In this document: in pieces, positions 25,501-40,500 of the stretch | Layout of the letters: each line of letters starts with the position of its first letter | How positions within the stretch are numbered: the first letter of the stretch is position 1 | From: Lepidurus packardi | Taxonomy: Eukaryota > Arthropoda > Branchiopoda > Notostraca > Triopsidae | Assembly: GCA_023053545.1 (NCBI GenBank) | Contig: JAKZAN010000002.1 | Location: 13,078,790 to 13,142,789 of the forward strand | Direction: 5' to 3' | Length of the DNA stretch: 64,000 nucleotides | Made by a program: the position numbers and the translations under genes | Notes under the pieces: model-generated | What the model was told of the DNA's origin: nothing | The model's input: only the letters and a program-made list of their open reading frames with translations | Databases searched by the model: none

Positions 25501-28500
25501 TTGTAAAAGAAACAAAAAATAGAATTAAAAGAAATAAAACTTTCTCATGAAAACCACAATGACGATCTTTTCGTCACCACATGATACAAAAAATTCCATG
25601 GTAGGTTTTTCCTTTTTTTGTCTCTTTTATTTGAACTAAAAAAGTTGTTGTACCTACTTTTTTATATTTTTTTTTCTCTTTTTATGTCACGGTTGTTGTA
25701 GCACACATTCCAACACCTGTGGCAATAGTTTAGCAAGGTAAAGTTCCGGTTTTGTTGCGCCTTTTGCCAACGTCACGTCACTTTTTGATTTCCCGGAATT
25801 GTGTGATAAAAAGAAATTCCCAAAAAATGCTCCGCGATAAGATCCAGTAATTCCCAAGTGCGAGTTTTTTATTTAATTTTTTAGGGAGTCAAGTAGTGAA
25901 GCGTAGTGCCTAATAAGAAACAAGTCACACCTGCTCACACACGGCAACAGGAAAAAGGAGTTCACGCTCTGTTGGTCGCGCTTTTTCTTGGTTAAACGAG
26001 TATAATTGCGCACAAGAGTGTACTAGGGGTTGCCGCACATAGACGTACACATACCACACCTTGTATTAAAGTCTTAAGTAGCGCACTGGCTTCGATTAAA
26101 CTTAATTCACGCACGCTTCTGGCTGCCGCTGCTCCCGCCTTGGTTGAACCTCTTCCTTTGAACGCGTAACGGCTACTGACGCTCGTGGCAGCCGGACAGC
26201 GCTACGAGAATGCGCGCGCAGCCGCGTCGGGTTACGTTTCGAACGGTTTTTAGTTCCAAAAGTCATTGTTAGGGGGAAGGGAGCAATCTCAGCCAACGGC
26301 AGTTTTTCGAAAGGAAAAACCATAAAAATAGAGAGGAAAGGTTGCTACCTGGGCTCTAAAAGTGCAAAACTATAACACAAACCTATACGGGGTTCTTAAT
26401 CAAGTAGGGGATCTCGTAGGGTGAGAGATAAAGCCGTCCTTTTTGTTTTTTTAGTGGGAAAAAGCACAAAAGGTAGAGTGGGCAGAATCATTAAGACGCA
26501 GCACACGTCCTGGCGCTCTATAGGGACACGGAAGAAACCCTAAGTAGTCAAAAAAACAAAGTAGACTATAGAATGAGCAATCAAACTCCGCTCTAAGGGT
26601 CAAACAAGCTTCCGTAAACTAAAATATGCTTAACCCTATTCTCTTTTTCCTGTTTACGACTACTTTCAAGGACTTTTTTTTAGAGTTTTATAGTAGAACT
26701 AAGTTATTAGAGCTGTATTACTGAAACTGTTAACTTCGTATTGTATGCTTGTATTGGTTAGTTTAGTTGTAGCTATTAGATAACAATTTATTGAATTAAT
26801 GAATAACTACTTCGGTTAGAATGAACAGAAAGTTACGTAACTAGGAACTTCCTTAGTTCGAACTAGTTTATTTGAATTGCTGCAGATCTTGGTTGAAGTA
26901 TTCAAGTACGGAATTAACTTTAATGATTGACTACGTGGAGAACTAGTTTGCGTTAGTTTGACAGAACTGTATACTACTTGAATTAGAGTACTTGAAAGCT
27001 ACTTGAATTAGAACTACCACACCAGTACCGATCTTAACCTTAATTGTAACTACTATAGATGTAGAACTATCTAGTTTCAACTAGTTTAGTTAGGATTATT
27101 ACTTAAACTAACTTTGCACTAGTTTTAAGGAACCAATGTAGTTGAAACTAAGAAAAAACTATGCTAGAACTACTTCAATTAGCACCGGTACCATTGAACT
27201 ACCTTAACTAGAGCTATCAAAGCTACTTTTAGCTGAACTTTGTGTTAATGATCATTGTAAATTGAACTAGGCTATTCTAAACTAGAATCTAATTGAACTT
27301 AGTGTGTTTAATATAGTTGGAATGTTAATTCTAAAATAAAACTATTTCAATTAGCACGGGTACCATTGAACTACGTAAACTAGAGCTATCAAAGCTACTT
27401 TTAGCTGAACTTTGTGTTTAATATAGTTAATGATCATTCTAAACTAAACTAGGCTATTCTAAACTAGAATCTAATTGAACTTAGTGTGTTTAGTATAATT
27501 GGAATGTTAATTCTAAAATAGAACGACTTCAATTAGCACGGGTACGATTGAACTACCTTAACTAGACCCATTAGACCTATCAAACATTACTTATACTAAC
27601 TAAACTAGAACTAGAACCTAAACGAGAACTATCAAAACTACTTTAGCTGAATTTAACCTGTTTAAAATACTTAAGCGTGATTCTAAACTAAACTAGGTTA
27701 TTTAAACTAGAACCTAAACGAGAACTATCAAAACTACTTTAGCTGAATTTAACCTATTTAAGCTAGTCAAGCGTGATCATTCTAAACTAAACTAGGTTAT
27801 TATAAACTAGAATTTCGTTGAACTTGGTGTGTTTAACATAGTTGGTGTAACCACTTTAGGTAACTAACCTAACTAGAACTATAAAAACTCCTTTAACTGA
27901 AATTCATGTGTTTAACATAGTTCGGCACGATCAATTCTAAACTCGAATTGAGCGAATTGAGTGAATTGAGCGAAAACTCGACTTGATCAATTCTAAACTC
28001 GAATTGATCAATTCTAAACTCGAATTGATCAATTCTAAACTCGAATTAGGCGAATTGAGCGAAAACTCGAATTGATTAATTCTAAACTCGTATTGATCGA
28101 ATTGAGTGAATTGAGCGAAAACTCGAATTGATCAATTCTAAACTTGAATTGATCAATTCAAAACTCTGAGCCCATAACTACTTCAGGTTAAGCTCCACCC
28201 TAGTTCTCCGCGACTTTGAACTACCTCAAAACACACTGTACAATACTTACACACTAATTACCCATTTCCAACCTTCTGAAACTTCAGTTTTCGCACATAA
28301 CACGCCTCGTCTTGGTATGTATGATGTTGTGTACCGTTAGAATGTGGAAGGGCTTCATTTCCCAGGTTATTTAGGTCAAACTATAGAAACCTGGGGGTCT
28401 TCTGCAAGCTTCCAGGAGGTCTAGTCTTTTAGCATCCTAGCTTGTACCTACTTGTACCCACTCCTCTCTCGTACGCCAGAAGAAAACAGCTCGCTTTTAA

Positions 28501-31500
28501 ACTTCCCAAAAACAAAAAGTCCAATCTCTTTCGTTCACCTTGTTCAGCTGGTTCAGCTTGTTCAGCTCACACATACTCGGTGCAAAATACCCTAAAAAGC
28601 TATAGGGGGAAAACTACTATTGTAAAATTACTCTGCAGCTGGTCCCGCGCATACCCTTTTACCGTTTAAGCTTCCATCTTCCCCTAAAAAAAGAATAAAA
28701 AAGGCTGCTAGTTGTAGGCCCTCTTCGTCGCTATTGTTGTACCCAACAGGTAAGCTCGAACTATAAGCACCATAGGCAACCATAGTCGCTTCTCTTGTTC
28801 CAGTCGCTTTTCTTGTTCTGCAACCGCTTAGGTCGAAAGCTCGCCAGGTAGTACCGTAAATCACCGTCATTCCCAAGGCGCGCGCGCCACTACCTTTTCT
28901 CTAGAAAACTTGGACCGTTTTCGCGTGCCTTTTCGGAAGGTTGCGCATAACATGGACGCTAAGGTTGAACAACTTTTTTTATTTCTTATTTATCGATGCT
29001 AGATAATGACACAGCGGTCAGTTCAGCCCAAAGATTTCGATGCATGACAACAACCCTGATTGCATATTCAACATAGTTCTGGAATGCGAGATTGGGTGAT
29101 AGTAAGGTTTTCTCTCGAGTCTCTGTTTTTAAAAAAAAAATATAAAAAAAATAAAATAAAAAGACTTGTCGACAATTTTGTTAAAATTATTTGTAGTGCT
29201 CCGATTCGTTTGGTTTGTAGTGTGTTTCTCTGTTTTAAAAAAATCAATAAAAATCAAAAGAATTTTTAGTTTTTAAAAAGAATTTTATTTTTATTATTTT
29301 TAGTGCTCCGATTCGTTTGTAGTGTGTTTAAAGGAAGATTGGGACGGGTTTGTTGGTATTTCGTATAAGTAGACGGGATGAATTGGTCAAATTATAGGTT
29401 CCTGTGGAAAGCTTGTCCAAGTTGATGGTTCTAATGATAGTTGTTGGCGGTTTACGCCCTATTGTGTATTTGAATTGTAGTTCCAAAACTCACAACCCAC
29501 ATCAACGTCAAAGTCTTATTTTCGTTTTAGATTCGAACTATAATTTAAAAAAAAAGAAGGATCAGAATGTCGTTTGGATCGAATGGTAGAACTCGTGGGA
29601 AGATTATGAAATTTTTTTTTTTTTTTTTTTTAGTTTGTAAGATGTGGTTTTTCGCTTGAATGAGATCCCTGAGAACGAGAAGCTATCAACTCACTTTTAC
29701 GAAGGATTTAAAGGGCTTTGAACTGGACTTTAACCTTAGCTTCTGTTGATGACGTCATCAGTTGGGCCGTAATCTGGAAACTCTAATCATGCATTGTTTG
29801 TTCAGATGTAAAAAGGACACTTTTTCGCCATTTGGAAAGCCAATGAAACTAGATTTGCAATGAACTTGATTGATCTTAGAAGGTTTTATTCATCCCGTTG
29901 TAGAGCAAAGTCGTTAAGCGATTTTTTTTTATTTTTTTTTTTTGCGGTTTCTGTTTTCGTATGTGGTCTCGTATTCCTGCATCTTATCACGCGTTGGGTG
30001 TTTTTTTTAACGTCGTTTTTTTCCTATACCGCAAAAAAAAAGCAAATTATGTTGGAGGAAGAAATTAGAGTATACCAGCATCTGAAATGAGCGCTCGGTA
30101 ATAAAAAAAAAGGGAAAGAAAAGTGTCCTCAGGTTACTTTGGCCAAGTGCCGGGCTCCGTTATTCAACCCTTGAGTTAGAAAAACAATCAAAGAGACCCC
30201 GAAAAAAGAAAATGAGGAGTAAGATGATATTGCATGTCTCGCAGCGCCACAAAGCTGGTACCAATGTAATACAGATGCAACCCAAGCTGATTGGAGTGTC
30301 GTGGATACGTTTCAGCTGATTCATCTAAGAAATTTTGGGAAAATAAAATAAAAATAAATAAATCCAATTGTGATACATAGGTATAGTTGTAGCAAGATCA
30401 ATTTGAAGGAGTGTATCGGCCTTTTTTAGTGGTAGTAATTAAGGTTCGTTGGTTCGAAAGACCATTTTTCCCTTGACAAGTATTGAAAAGTGTTCATAAG
30501 GGCCCTTTTCCATGATCTTTTAACGGGAAAATGGTCCTTATTGCGTTAAGCAACAGTGAAACCTATTCCTGCACTGCAAAGCCTGCAAAGCGTGCAAAGC
30601 GTGCAAAGTGTCCATAAGGGCCATTTTCCTATATCACGTACAGGGAAAATGAGCCTTATTGATTTAAGAAACTGTGGAAATCTATTCCTGCACTGCAAAG
30701 CCTGCCAAGTGGCCATAAGGGCCATTTTCCTATATCGCGTACAGGGAAAATGAGCCTTATTGGTTTTAAGAAACTGGAAATCTATTTCAACATTGCACAA
30801 AGTTTCAGCTAATGCGGTCACGTTGATAAGAGTTCATACCATGTGACATGTAATAGGATTAACTTGTCAGTAAACAGATAGATTAATCTTTCCCCCCTTG
30901 CCCTCTTTCCCCCCAATATGCAGTGAATTAAGCTCTTGCGTATTAGGATTTATGCTTTGATCATATATTTAATCTTCTACCACAAATTGAACGTTCATTG
31001 GGAACGTTAAATGGGAACTAATACGGAAAAGAAGGCGTAGAAAAGGTTGTTTGGAACTTTGAAAAGCGTTTAATTCGTTCGAAACGATTTAGCTCAAGTT
31101 AGGTTTAAACAGATTAGCTTTGGCTATAAGATAGATTCGCTCGCAACTTTCAGAACTATGTTCAAAGAAACTACGGCTGAGAAATTTCACTATTAATTAG
31201 TTTATAGCATCTGTAAACAGCTGGGGCAGTTTACAGTTTGACTTGACTTTGACTTTGACAAAATAACGGAAAGTTTGAGCTTGGAAAAGTTTCAAGTGTT
31301 GACAGCTATCGCTGTAAGAAAGAATCTAAGCTCCCTGAAGAAACTAAAAGATCCTCTAAGGTCTTTAAAGTGGAGTAAATCAAGTTCAAAGTTCACTCAG
31401 TTGCTGAAAGTGTTGGAAAACAAACTTTCTGAACTTCCGATGAATGGAAGTTGTGCCTCAGCCAAAGAATCTTAGTAGATATCTTAATAAATCATTACTA

Positions 31501-34500
31501 ATAACGTTTCACTTGAAGCTGTTACTTTCTGGAATGAATTTTCCCAAATTTTCCCAATTACAATCTCGAAAATTGCAATTAGAAGCTTAGAATTTGCCAT
31601 TGTAATCCATAAATTGCACTCTGTAACTCTTAAAATTAACTCTATGAATTATAAATTGTAAATTGTACTCTATAAATTGTATAATAACGTTTCACTTGAA
31701 GCTGTTACTTTCTGGAATGAATTTTCCCAAATTTTCCAAATTACAATCTCGAAAATTGCAATTAGAAGCTTAGAATTTGCAATTGTAATCCATAAATTGT
31801 ACTCGGTAACTCTTAAAATTAACTCTATGAATTATAAATTGTAAATTGTACTCTATAAATTGTATAATAACGTTTCACTTGAAGCTGTTACTTTCTGGAA
31901 TCAATTTTCCCAAATTTTCCAAATTACAATCTCGAAAATTGCAATGAGAAGCTTAGAATTTGCAATTGTAATCCTATAAATTGCACTCTGTAACTCTTAA
32001 AATTAACTCTATAAATTACAAATTGTAAATTGCACTCTATATATTGTAAACTGTAATCCTATAAAATTGTACAAAATTGTAAAATCCAAGTTCTAAAAAA
32101 ACATGTTGATGAACTATCTCGAGTTCAAAATATGCCAATAATGGATTTCATGTACCTCTAAAAAAGACATTGTGCATTGTAAAGTAAACCAGTTTGTACT
32201 GCTTAACTTCTTCCAACTTCATCTATGTCTAAGACAAGACTACACTGTGTACCTATGTACCTCTCCATTACGTATGCGTGTCACGAAGAATGAAGTTGAC
32301 CCTTTATTTTGAGTATAGTGGACACTTCCCAATGAACAATTCATGACTTTGACTTTTAACTCTCAAGTTCAAAGCCAGATTGCGGGGCTTCTATTAACCG
32401 GTTTCTCGTGTACTCATTTCCCCGACACTGAAATTTCCTTTCCACGTTTCCTTGCATGTCTTTCGCAGCTCTGGATAATTCACTATTGCTCAAATCCACC
32501 TTTCCTTTTCCCTTTCCTTCATTTCTTCTATAGCTTTTCTGCCGAAATGATTCACTGTTGCTCAGCTACACTCGAACTAATTCACTGTTGCTCAAGTGGC
32601 ACTCGGCTTGATTCATTGTTCCTGGAATAGACTGGACGTAAAGCGTTCTAAAAAGGGAGAAATGATTGATCAAAGTGTCGTTATCATTATCGAAGGAAAT
32701 CCTTCATAATAAAATAGCTCTAAATTCACAGCAAATCCCGGTAAAACCCAGTACATTTTCTAGTAATACACCCTGCCTGCAAAGTTATCAAAGAACCGGA
32801 ACATTGGAGCCCATTACTATTAGGAGCCTATGGGGAACTCGTGAATAGAATCTGTGGAGGGGTAATGAGATCCCCATCAAAAAGACCCTCTTGTTACCCT
32901 CCTCGGTCCCTTAGTTTACACAGTCCCTAAACATAGAGGCCCATTGCTCTTATTGCAGTGACCCTTGCAGCATTCTAATGGACTGTAGTGCATATATTAG
33001 ACGTGGGAGTTGTAATTCTCCGAAACCACCACTATGGAACCTCGAGTCTGGACGGGAGCGCAATCCAGGATATGAGTAACTTGAACTTCATGGAAACTTG
33101 GAAACTTGGGCAATATAATGTACGTACCCCGGAAGCAAAATGGAGGGGGTTGAAAAATTACAACAAAGGGAGGGTAAAGGAGAAGTTACAACACTGCGTG
33201 GGTTCAGTTCCTCGTACTTTTTTCTGTCAATCGCAATCGATTGTCCCCGTTAGGCTTTTTGGAAATCCTGCCGTCAAAATTTGCCTAAAAGAATTTGGTG
33301 TTATTTTGAAAGAGGGGGGAGGAAAGTGTAGGAGATGAGTTTGGGACAGTGATTGAGTTAAGTAAAAAAATAGAACGTCCGGTCATCCGGTCCGTTTGGG
33401 AAAGAATGGATTTTGACGGTTTTTTTGAAATTTTTTTTCTTGGGAGCTTTGTAAAGAGTTTTGTTTCTAGTTCTGCAACACTGAGTTTGTTATGGCGGAT
33501 CTGGAAATGTGGGGTTGTAAACATGGATCCCAAGTTTAGAAGTTCTAAATAAGGTTTTTTTTCTTAAAGCTGTTGAATTTTGGTCATTAAAGTCATTGTA
33601 AACGGTTTTAGTTTATTTAGATTTAGCTTTGAATTGTTTTAGTTAGGGATAGTAAACTAATTAGTTTCGCTCAAAGATTAAAGAGCGATTAACTTCGTTC
33701 AGATTACTGCGTTCAAGATTAGCTTTGTTAATTAATGATCAGTCTTGGAATGAAGCGTTTAGTTGCTGTAAACTATTGAGAATTTACGTCTAGTAAAACT
33801 TATTAGAACGTAATAGAACTTAATAGAACGCATTTAAGGCATGCTGTACCAAAGCTACCGTATGTAAACGCGCCTTAGAAGCGTTGCGGGATGGGTGATG
33901 TATGCTGCCGATGTAAACGCGCCTTAACAACGTTGCGGTATGGGTGATGTATATGAGCGCGCATTGCATCTGCGCAGAAAACGGCCAGAAGGATAACTTG
34001 ATAACCAAGGACTCAATTTGAGCTGATATTTTTCTTAAAAATACGCTAAAATAACCTTTAGCGCATGATAGTGCCCCAATCTGCAAATTGTATTTTTTTC
34101 GCGTAGTAAAGAATGTATTTGTTAAATTAGTCAATTTGCATTGGTTAGGTTAGTGAGGGCAAAAATAGAAAAGTAAAACAGTCGTGTTGGCAATGACTAC
34201 CTTACTATCAACAAGTTTTGGTTTAAAAAGAAAACTCGTGTACTTTTAACATGAACGTGCTTCTGCAAGCATGCCACACAATACGAGGTTTGGGATGATA
34301 AATAGCCTTACTGTATTGTAAACAAGCTAAGATTTATTGTCATAATAGTGCAGTTGTATAGGAAAGTTAGGCTAGAACGTTCGAAATGCGTTTGGAGGAA
34401 CATTGGGGGGAGATCACTTTCATTGTTGGAGTGAAAGAATAGAAGAAGAGGGGAGGAAGGAGACGAAACTTTTTCATTTCATTGTTGACAGAGCGAATCA

Positions 34501-37500
34501 TTGTTACACAGAAAGGTCAACTTTCAAACAAGCTTTCAAGCAAGCTTTCAAGCAAGCTTTCAAGTTCCTAACCGCACGTTGGTCATAAAACTTGGCAATT
34601 TCATGCTTGCCAAACTTTATTCTCATCGCTATGAGAGCGTGTAGAATGTTTCGAGAGCATTGATATGGCAACAGACGAACACCAGATCAATGAAACGCGA
34701 AAACATACACGACGTCCGGTCCTTTTTGGACCGTTTTTGCGTGTTTTTTTCTTTTTGTTTTTCAAATGAAGTTTATAATCTTCCAAGTTTCTCAATGTTG
34801 CAATTATTGAAGCAATTATCTTCTTCGGGAGGAGGAAAAACGTGAAAAAAAAAGTTTTCCTTCAAAAAAAGTGCAGGACTTGAGTTATCACAATTTAAAG
34901 CAGTTCTTTTAATACCTCAACAATTTCCTGTAAGTTCAAGTTTAATCCAACAATACTAATTTAGTTCACACTTTAATTATTAATACTTTCAATGTACTAG
35001 AAATAGTTACGACACATTATATATTAACTATATTATGTGATTTAGTAGCGAATTATAGATAAGCCGAATAAATGTAATTATGGAAATTATGGAAATAATT
35101 GCTACAAATAGTAAATTAACTCTACAAGACAACGACACAAATGTAATCATGGAAAGAATCTGCTTTCGACAACAATGAAAAACATCCCATGATAACAACG
35201 TTCATAAAACGATAACGAATTTCATGGTTGAGGATTACAAGCTTGTTGACAAGTTGGGGAAACGCCCTCTAGATTTGTTCTTTGAGGTTTGGCTCTTTGA
35301 ACCGACTGCTCCCCTTAATTACAATCCTTTGCATGGGTTATAAACTTGAAAGTTGGTGAGAATTGCGGATTTCATTATGGCAGAAACTCGCCAAGTTTTT
35401 GCCTCTTATCCTTGAATGGTTTTGCTGCGTGGCGCACCGTACCGCACTGCACCGCATTCGCATGTACTGTAGCCACATGTACATGTACTTTACCTTCTAG
35501 CCATAAGGCTCAAATAAAAAAAAATAAATAATAACGATAGCACGGAAAGAACCCAGCACCCATCTTGCTTCTAAATAAAAGTATTTTCATTGTTGGCAAT
35601 AATGAATTATTCAACGCATTGGCTTCTCAGCAACAATGAAACATTCCTATACAGGCCAATAATGAAAATATACCAATGCTGACAATCTGAAATATGTCCA
35701 GCTTGAGTATAGTATCAGCTAACTAGTGCACAACCAATCCCGTTAATAGTAACAAACGCTAGTGCCATCTGTGACAGTTTCGCGTCACTAAGCTATGGTA
35801 AAAGGGAGCCTTAACTGAAACGCGGAGCATTAAAACCTGCATCTGATTGGTGGTCTAATTTAGATTTGGTTTCTCTAAGAAGGTGCTAACCGCGGTTGCG
35901 GTAATAGCTTTCTGGTCAAGATTGGCTATAGATAGATCGATAGAGAGATAGATAGATAGATAGATAGAGAGAAGAGAGAGCGACCGCTTAAGCGCAAAAA
36001 GAGAGCAAGGTAACTCTTATAAAGTTCGTCTGTGAGTTGCCGCACGATTTTTTATGGACCACAACGGCTTCTTTGACTTGGGAAGCACTATCATTAATCG
36101 CTTTCTTACATTTTTTCCCAGCGAAAACGATATCCGCCGCCATAAAACCTGATCTCGGAAGAAATTTACAAGATTGAGATTAGAATTTGTTCTCGTGCTC
36201 TCGGCAGAAAATAAGCTCCAAGCCCTCCATATTCAGGCTTGGGAAGTGTCTTACAAACATGTTTAAACATGAGTACTAACGATTCCAAAATGGCCGAAAA
36301 ATTCTTAAAAATTGCCAAAAAGTTCTTAAAGCATTTCTTAAGGGGCTCTATAAGCCTGACTGAGAGACGTAAACAACGTTAGGAGCTAGGAATTACGCAA
36401 AGATAGTTGTTTGTGTCACGAGGAAACCTTAACCCGGTGTCATGATGATTCATGGAGACTAATGAGCTTCAATTACTCGAATCGACATCCTAGTCTTGAG
36501 AGTCTGAGTCTGAGTCAAGTCCAGGCAAGGCGCCAGACTGGTGGACAAATAGAAAGCCGTTATAGAAGTAGAAGTTGTTGTTTTGGCTGAAAATGTGAAC
36601 CATGAAAGAGTCGGATTTCGGTTGTCCTTCTCGAATGTTCCGTTTCGTTCATCCCCATCATAGCGAAAGAATCTGCGCAGCCAAAGCTTGCAAGGTTATT
36701 GATTCTAGCCATTGAATCTTCACCAAAGCAATGTGCGAGAAGGTCCTTTCTTCAAGCCTATGGTGCATTCATCTTAGATCGCTGCACCAAATGCAAAAAA
36801 ACAAAATAAAATAAAAAAAAAGTAGCAACCAGCCGAAAAACTCTTAAAGAATGGGAATAAAAGCTATGATTTACGCGTGGACAAGCTCCAAGAAGATGTC
36901 TCCATGGAAACAGTGAACAAGCTGAGGCAATTTAAGCCTGTCAAACTCTATTATCTGAAACTGAAAGAGGAGTTCCGTCTCCGGCAGCAGACACTCGTAA
37001 AAATGTGTTCTCCTAGTGAACAAACTGGCTAAACTATATTCTATCTCTGCTTTTAATGACTTAAAGAAGCTAGAAACCTTTTAATGCGTAAGATTGTTTT
37101 CTGTTATACTTCTTTTCAAGTACATAGAAACTCTAGTTTTAAATTATAAATACCGAGTTTCCATGAAATTTAGAACTGAAATCTATAGATTACTCGGTAA
37201 TTTACAGCACCAATTGGATACCTTAAGGTATTATAAGAGTATAACTACAAATACATTGGAATAGGATCATATTTAAGCATTGAGAGGAATATTCGTCTCT
37301 TCTACCGTGACCCTAAATCAGCGCTCCCGGAAGCCTTGAAGACCCTTCCCACTTGCATAGGCTAGAAAGCAGGAACGTTGTTTACATTGGCTAGACTCTA
37401 GTTTAAATTATAAATACCGAGTTTCCATGAAATTTAGAACTGAAATCTATAGATTACTCGGTAATTTATAGCACAAATTGGATACCTTAAGGTATTATAA

Positions 37501-40500
37501 GAGTATAACTACAAATGCATTGAAATAGGATCATATTTAAGCATTGAGAGGAATATTCGTCTCTTCTACCGTGACCCTAAATCAGCGCTACCGGAAACCT
37601 TGAAGACCCTTCCCGCTTGCATAGGCTAGAAAACAGGAACGTTGTTTACATTGGCTAGACTCTAGTTTAAATTATAAATACCGAGTTTCCACGAAATTTA
37701 GAACTGAAATCTATAGATTACTCGGTAATTTACAGCACAAATTGGATACCTTAAGGTATTATAAGAGTATAACTACAAATACATTGGAATATGATCATAT
37801 TTAAGCATTGAGAGGAATATTCGTCTCTTCTACCGTGACCCTAAATCAGCGCTCCCGGAAGCCTTGAAGACCCTTCCCACTTGCATAGGCTAGAAAGCAG
37901 GAACGTTGTTTACATTGGCTAGACTCTAGTTTAAATTATAAATACCGAGTTTCCATGAAATTTAGAACTGAAATCTATAGATTACTCGGTAATTTACAGC
38001 ACCAATTGGATACCTTAAGGTATTATAAGAATATAACTACAAATGCATTGGAATAGGATTATATTGAAGCATTGAGAGGAATATTCGTCTCTTCTACCGT
38101 GACCCTAAATCAGCGCTCCCGGAAGCCTTGAAGACCCTTCCCACTTGCATAGGCTAGAAAGCAGGAACGTTGTTTACATTGGCTAGACTCTAGTTTAAAT
38201 TATAAATACCGAGTTTCCATGAAATTTAGGACTGAAATTTATAGATTACTCGGTAATTTACAGCACCAATTGGATACCTTAAGGTATTATAAGAGTATAA
38301 CTACAAATGCATTGAAATAGGATCATATTTAAGCATTGAGAGGAATATTCGTCTCTTCTACCGTGACCCTAAATCAGCGCTACCGGAAACCTTGAAGACC
38401 CTTCCCGCTTGCATAGGCTAGAAAACAGGAACGTTGTTTACATTGGCTAGACTCTAGTTTAAATTATAAATACCGAGTTTCCACGAAATTTAGAACTGAA
38501 ATCTATAGATTACTCGGTAATTTACAGCACCAATTGGATACCTTAAGGTATTATAAGAGTATAACTACAAATACATTGGAATATGATCATATTGAAGCAT
38601 TGAGAGGAATATTCGTCTCTTCTACCGTGACCCTAAATCAGCGCTACCGGAAGCCTTGAAGACCCTTCCCACTTGCATAGGCTAGAAAGCAGGAACGTTG
38701 TTTACATTGTTTAGACTGTTTGGATCGCTTTTTCCGAGCTTAACTTTGGAATCTAGAACCTGGAAGTTTTCCTAATACCTAATTTGGAATGTGGACACTT
38801 TCTTGTAAACAAAACTCAACAAAATCAGCGCTACCGGAAGCCTTGAAGACCCTTCCCACTTGCATAGGCTAGAAAGCAGGAACGTTGTTTACATTGTTTA
38901 GACTGTTTGGATCGCTTTTTCCGAGCTTAACTTTGGAATCTAGAACCTGGCAGTTTTCCTAATACCTAATTTGGAGTGTGGACACTTTCTTGTAAACAAA
39001 ACTAAGTGTGTTGAACAAAAGAATTCTAATAGTTTGTAGCTTAACGTTAAGCTCTCAAGCTGTGTTGATGTTGACGGACGTGACGGGTTGTCCGTTAATT
39101 AATGCGACACGTTTCTTTGCATTTAGGAGTGGAAGCCTTAGAAACGGCTATAAATTACTGGGAAGAAGCACTAGAGAACTATCGGGTTACAAGCGCTGGT
39201 GCTTTGGCAATCCCATCAGCGGACGAAGCGGAATTTTATCGGAGCTTACAACGCGTACTCGAAGCCGCTTACGCGCTCCAAGATGAAACAGAACACTTGT
39301 TCCTACACCAAGTAAGTAACTCCAAACAACAACACCCCTCCTTCTCTTCATACGACACATTCATACGATTTTTTCCTATTTTTTCAGCACTCGGTCCTCT
39401 TCCAATCGGATCCTTCCAGTCCCCAGCGAGAGAACCGAGACGAGGTATCATTCAGATTCTCTCGCAGCCGATCCGTAACCTTATCCGATGCTGAATCCTT
39501 TGTCTCAGCTCAAGGAGACGTAAGTCTTTTACATGCTTAATACTTGGAATCGTCTAAAAACGCTGCCAATCAGCTTACAAACACGTTCTCTTGTTGCGTT
39601 AGTACGGCGATTTGGAAGATTTCTTCGGTGACGTCGATGACGATGACCATCAATTCGCCTTCTACCATGCAGCTATGCGCGTTATGGAAGAAACCAACAT
39701 TCCTTACCGGTATCGATCTCTTCTCAAGCTATTAACTTATGTTTGGTCGTTTTTCAACGTTTTAAACCCAAATTTTCGCGAATTAAGGTCCTTGCGCACG
39801 GATTTGCTGGGTTGCAACTCGGATACCGAGTATGTGTGCAAGTTACACTGCGTGAGATTAGCGTTTCAGTATTTGGTGCAGAACCCAGCCTCCAAGCAGT
39901 GGTTAGCAGAGATCGGCAGACGTATTTTGGGGGATTTAATGAGCCAAGCTGGAAAGGTTCGAGGAAAAACGAGTTAAAAGAGTTGAAACAAGCTTAAAAC
40001 GTTGGTGTCTAACAGGATCCTCGATTAGCGTTAGTGGCCTACGACGCCATGTTGGAGTTCTTGTCAGAGCCTTCATCATTGCCCATCATGGAGGCGGAAT
40101 TGGGAGACAGACAAGTGAAAGCCATCACGTTTTACGACGTCGTGCTGGATTTTATCCTCATGGATGCTTTCGAAGACCTGGAATCGCCGCCGTCCTCTGT
40201 AGTAGCCGTCATCAATAACCGGTGGTTATCCGTGGGCTTTAAAGAAGGCGTAAGAAACATAAAGATTTGGATCTTCTTTCAGAGTTCTTGAAGAAAAAAG
40301 CTTTTTGAGTGAGAGAAAAAGTTAATGCGTTTTGTAACATTTGGTAGGCGTTAGCTACAGCCGTTTGGTCAGTGCTTAAAGCGAAGCGAAGGAAGTTGAA
40401 ATACCCTAATGGATTTATGGCGCACTTTTATGATATTTCCGAGCATCTTAGTCCTGTTATGGCGTGGGGTTTTCTGGGTCCAGATGCACGATTAAAAGCA

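Noticed and set aside
32988-33338. 116-codon + frame in the Miga intron
   Set aside because: No domain, no splice partner, ordinary intron composition.
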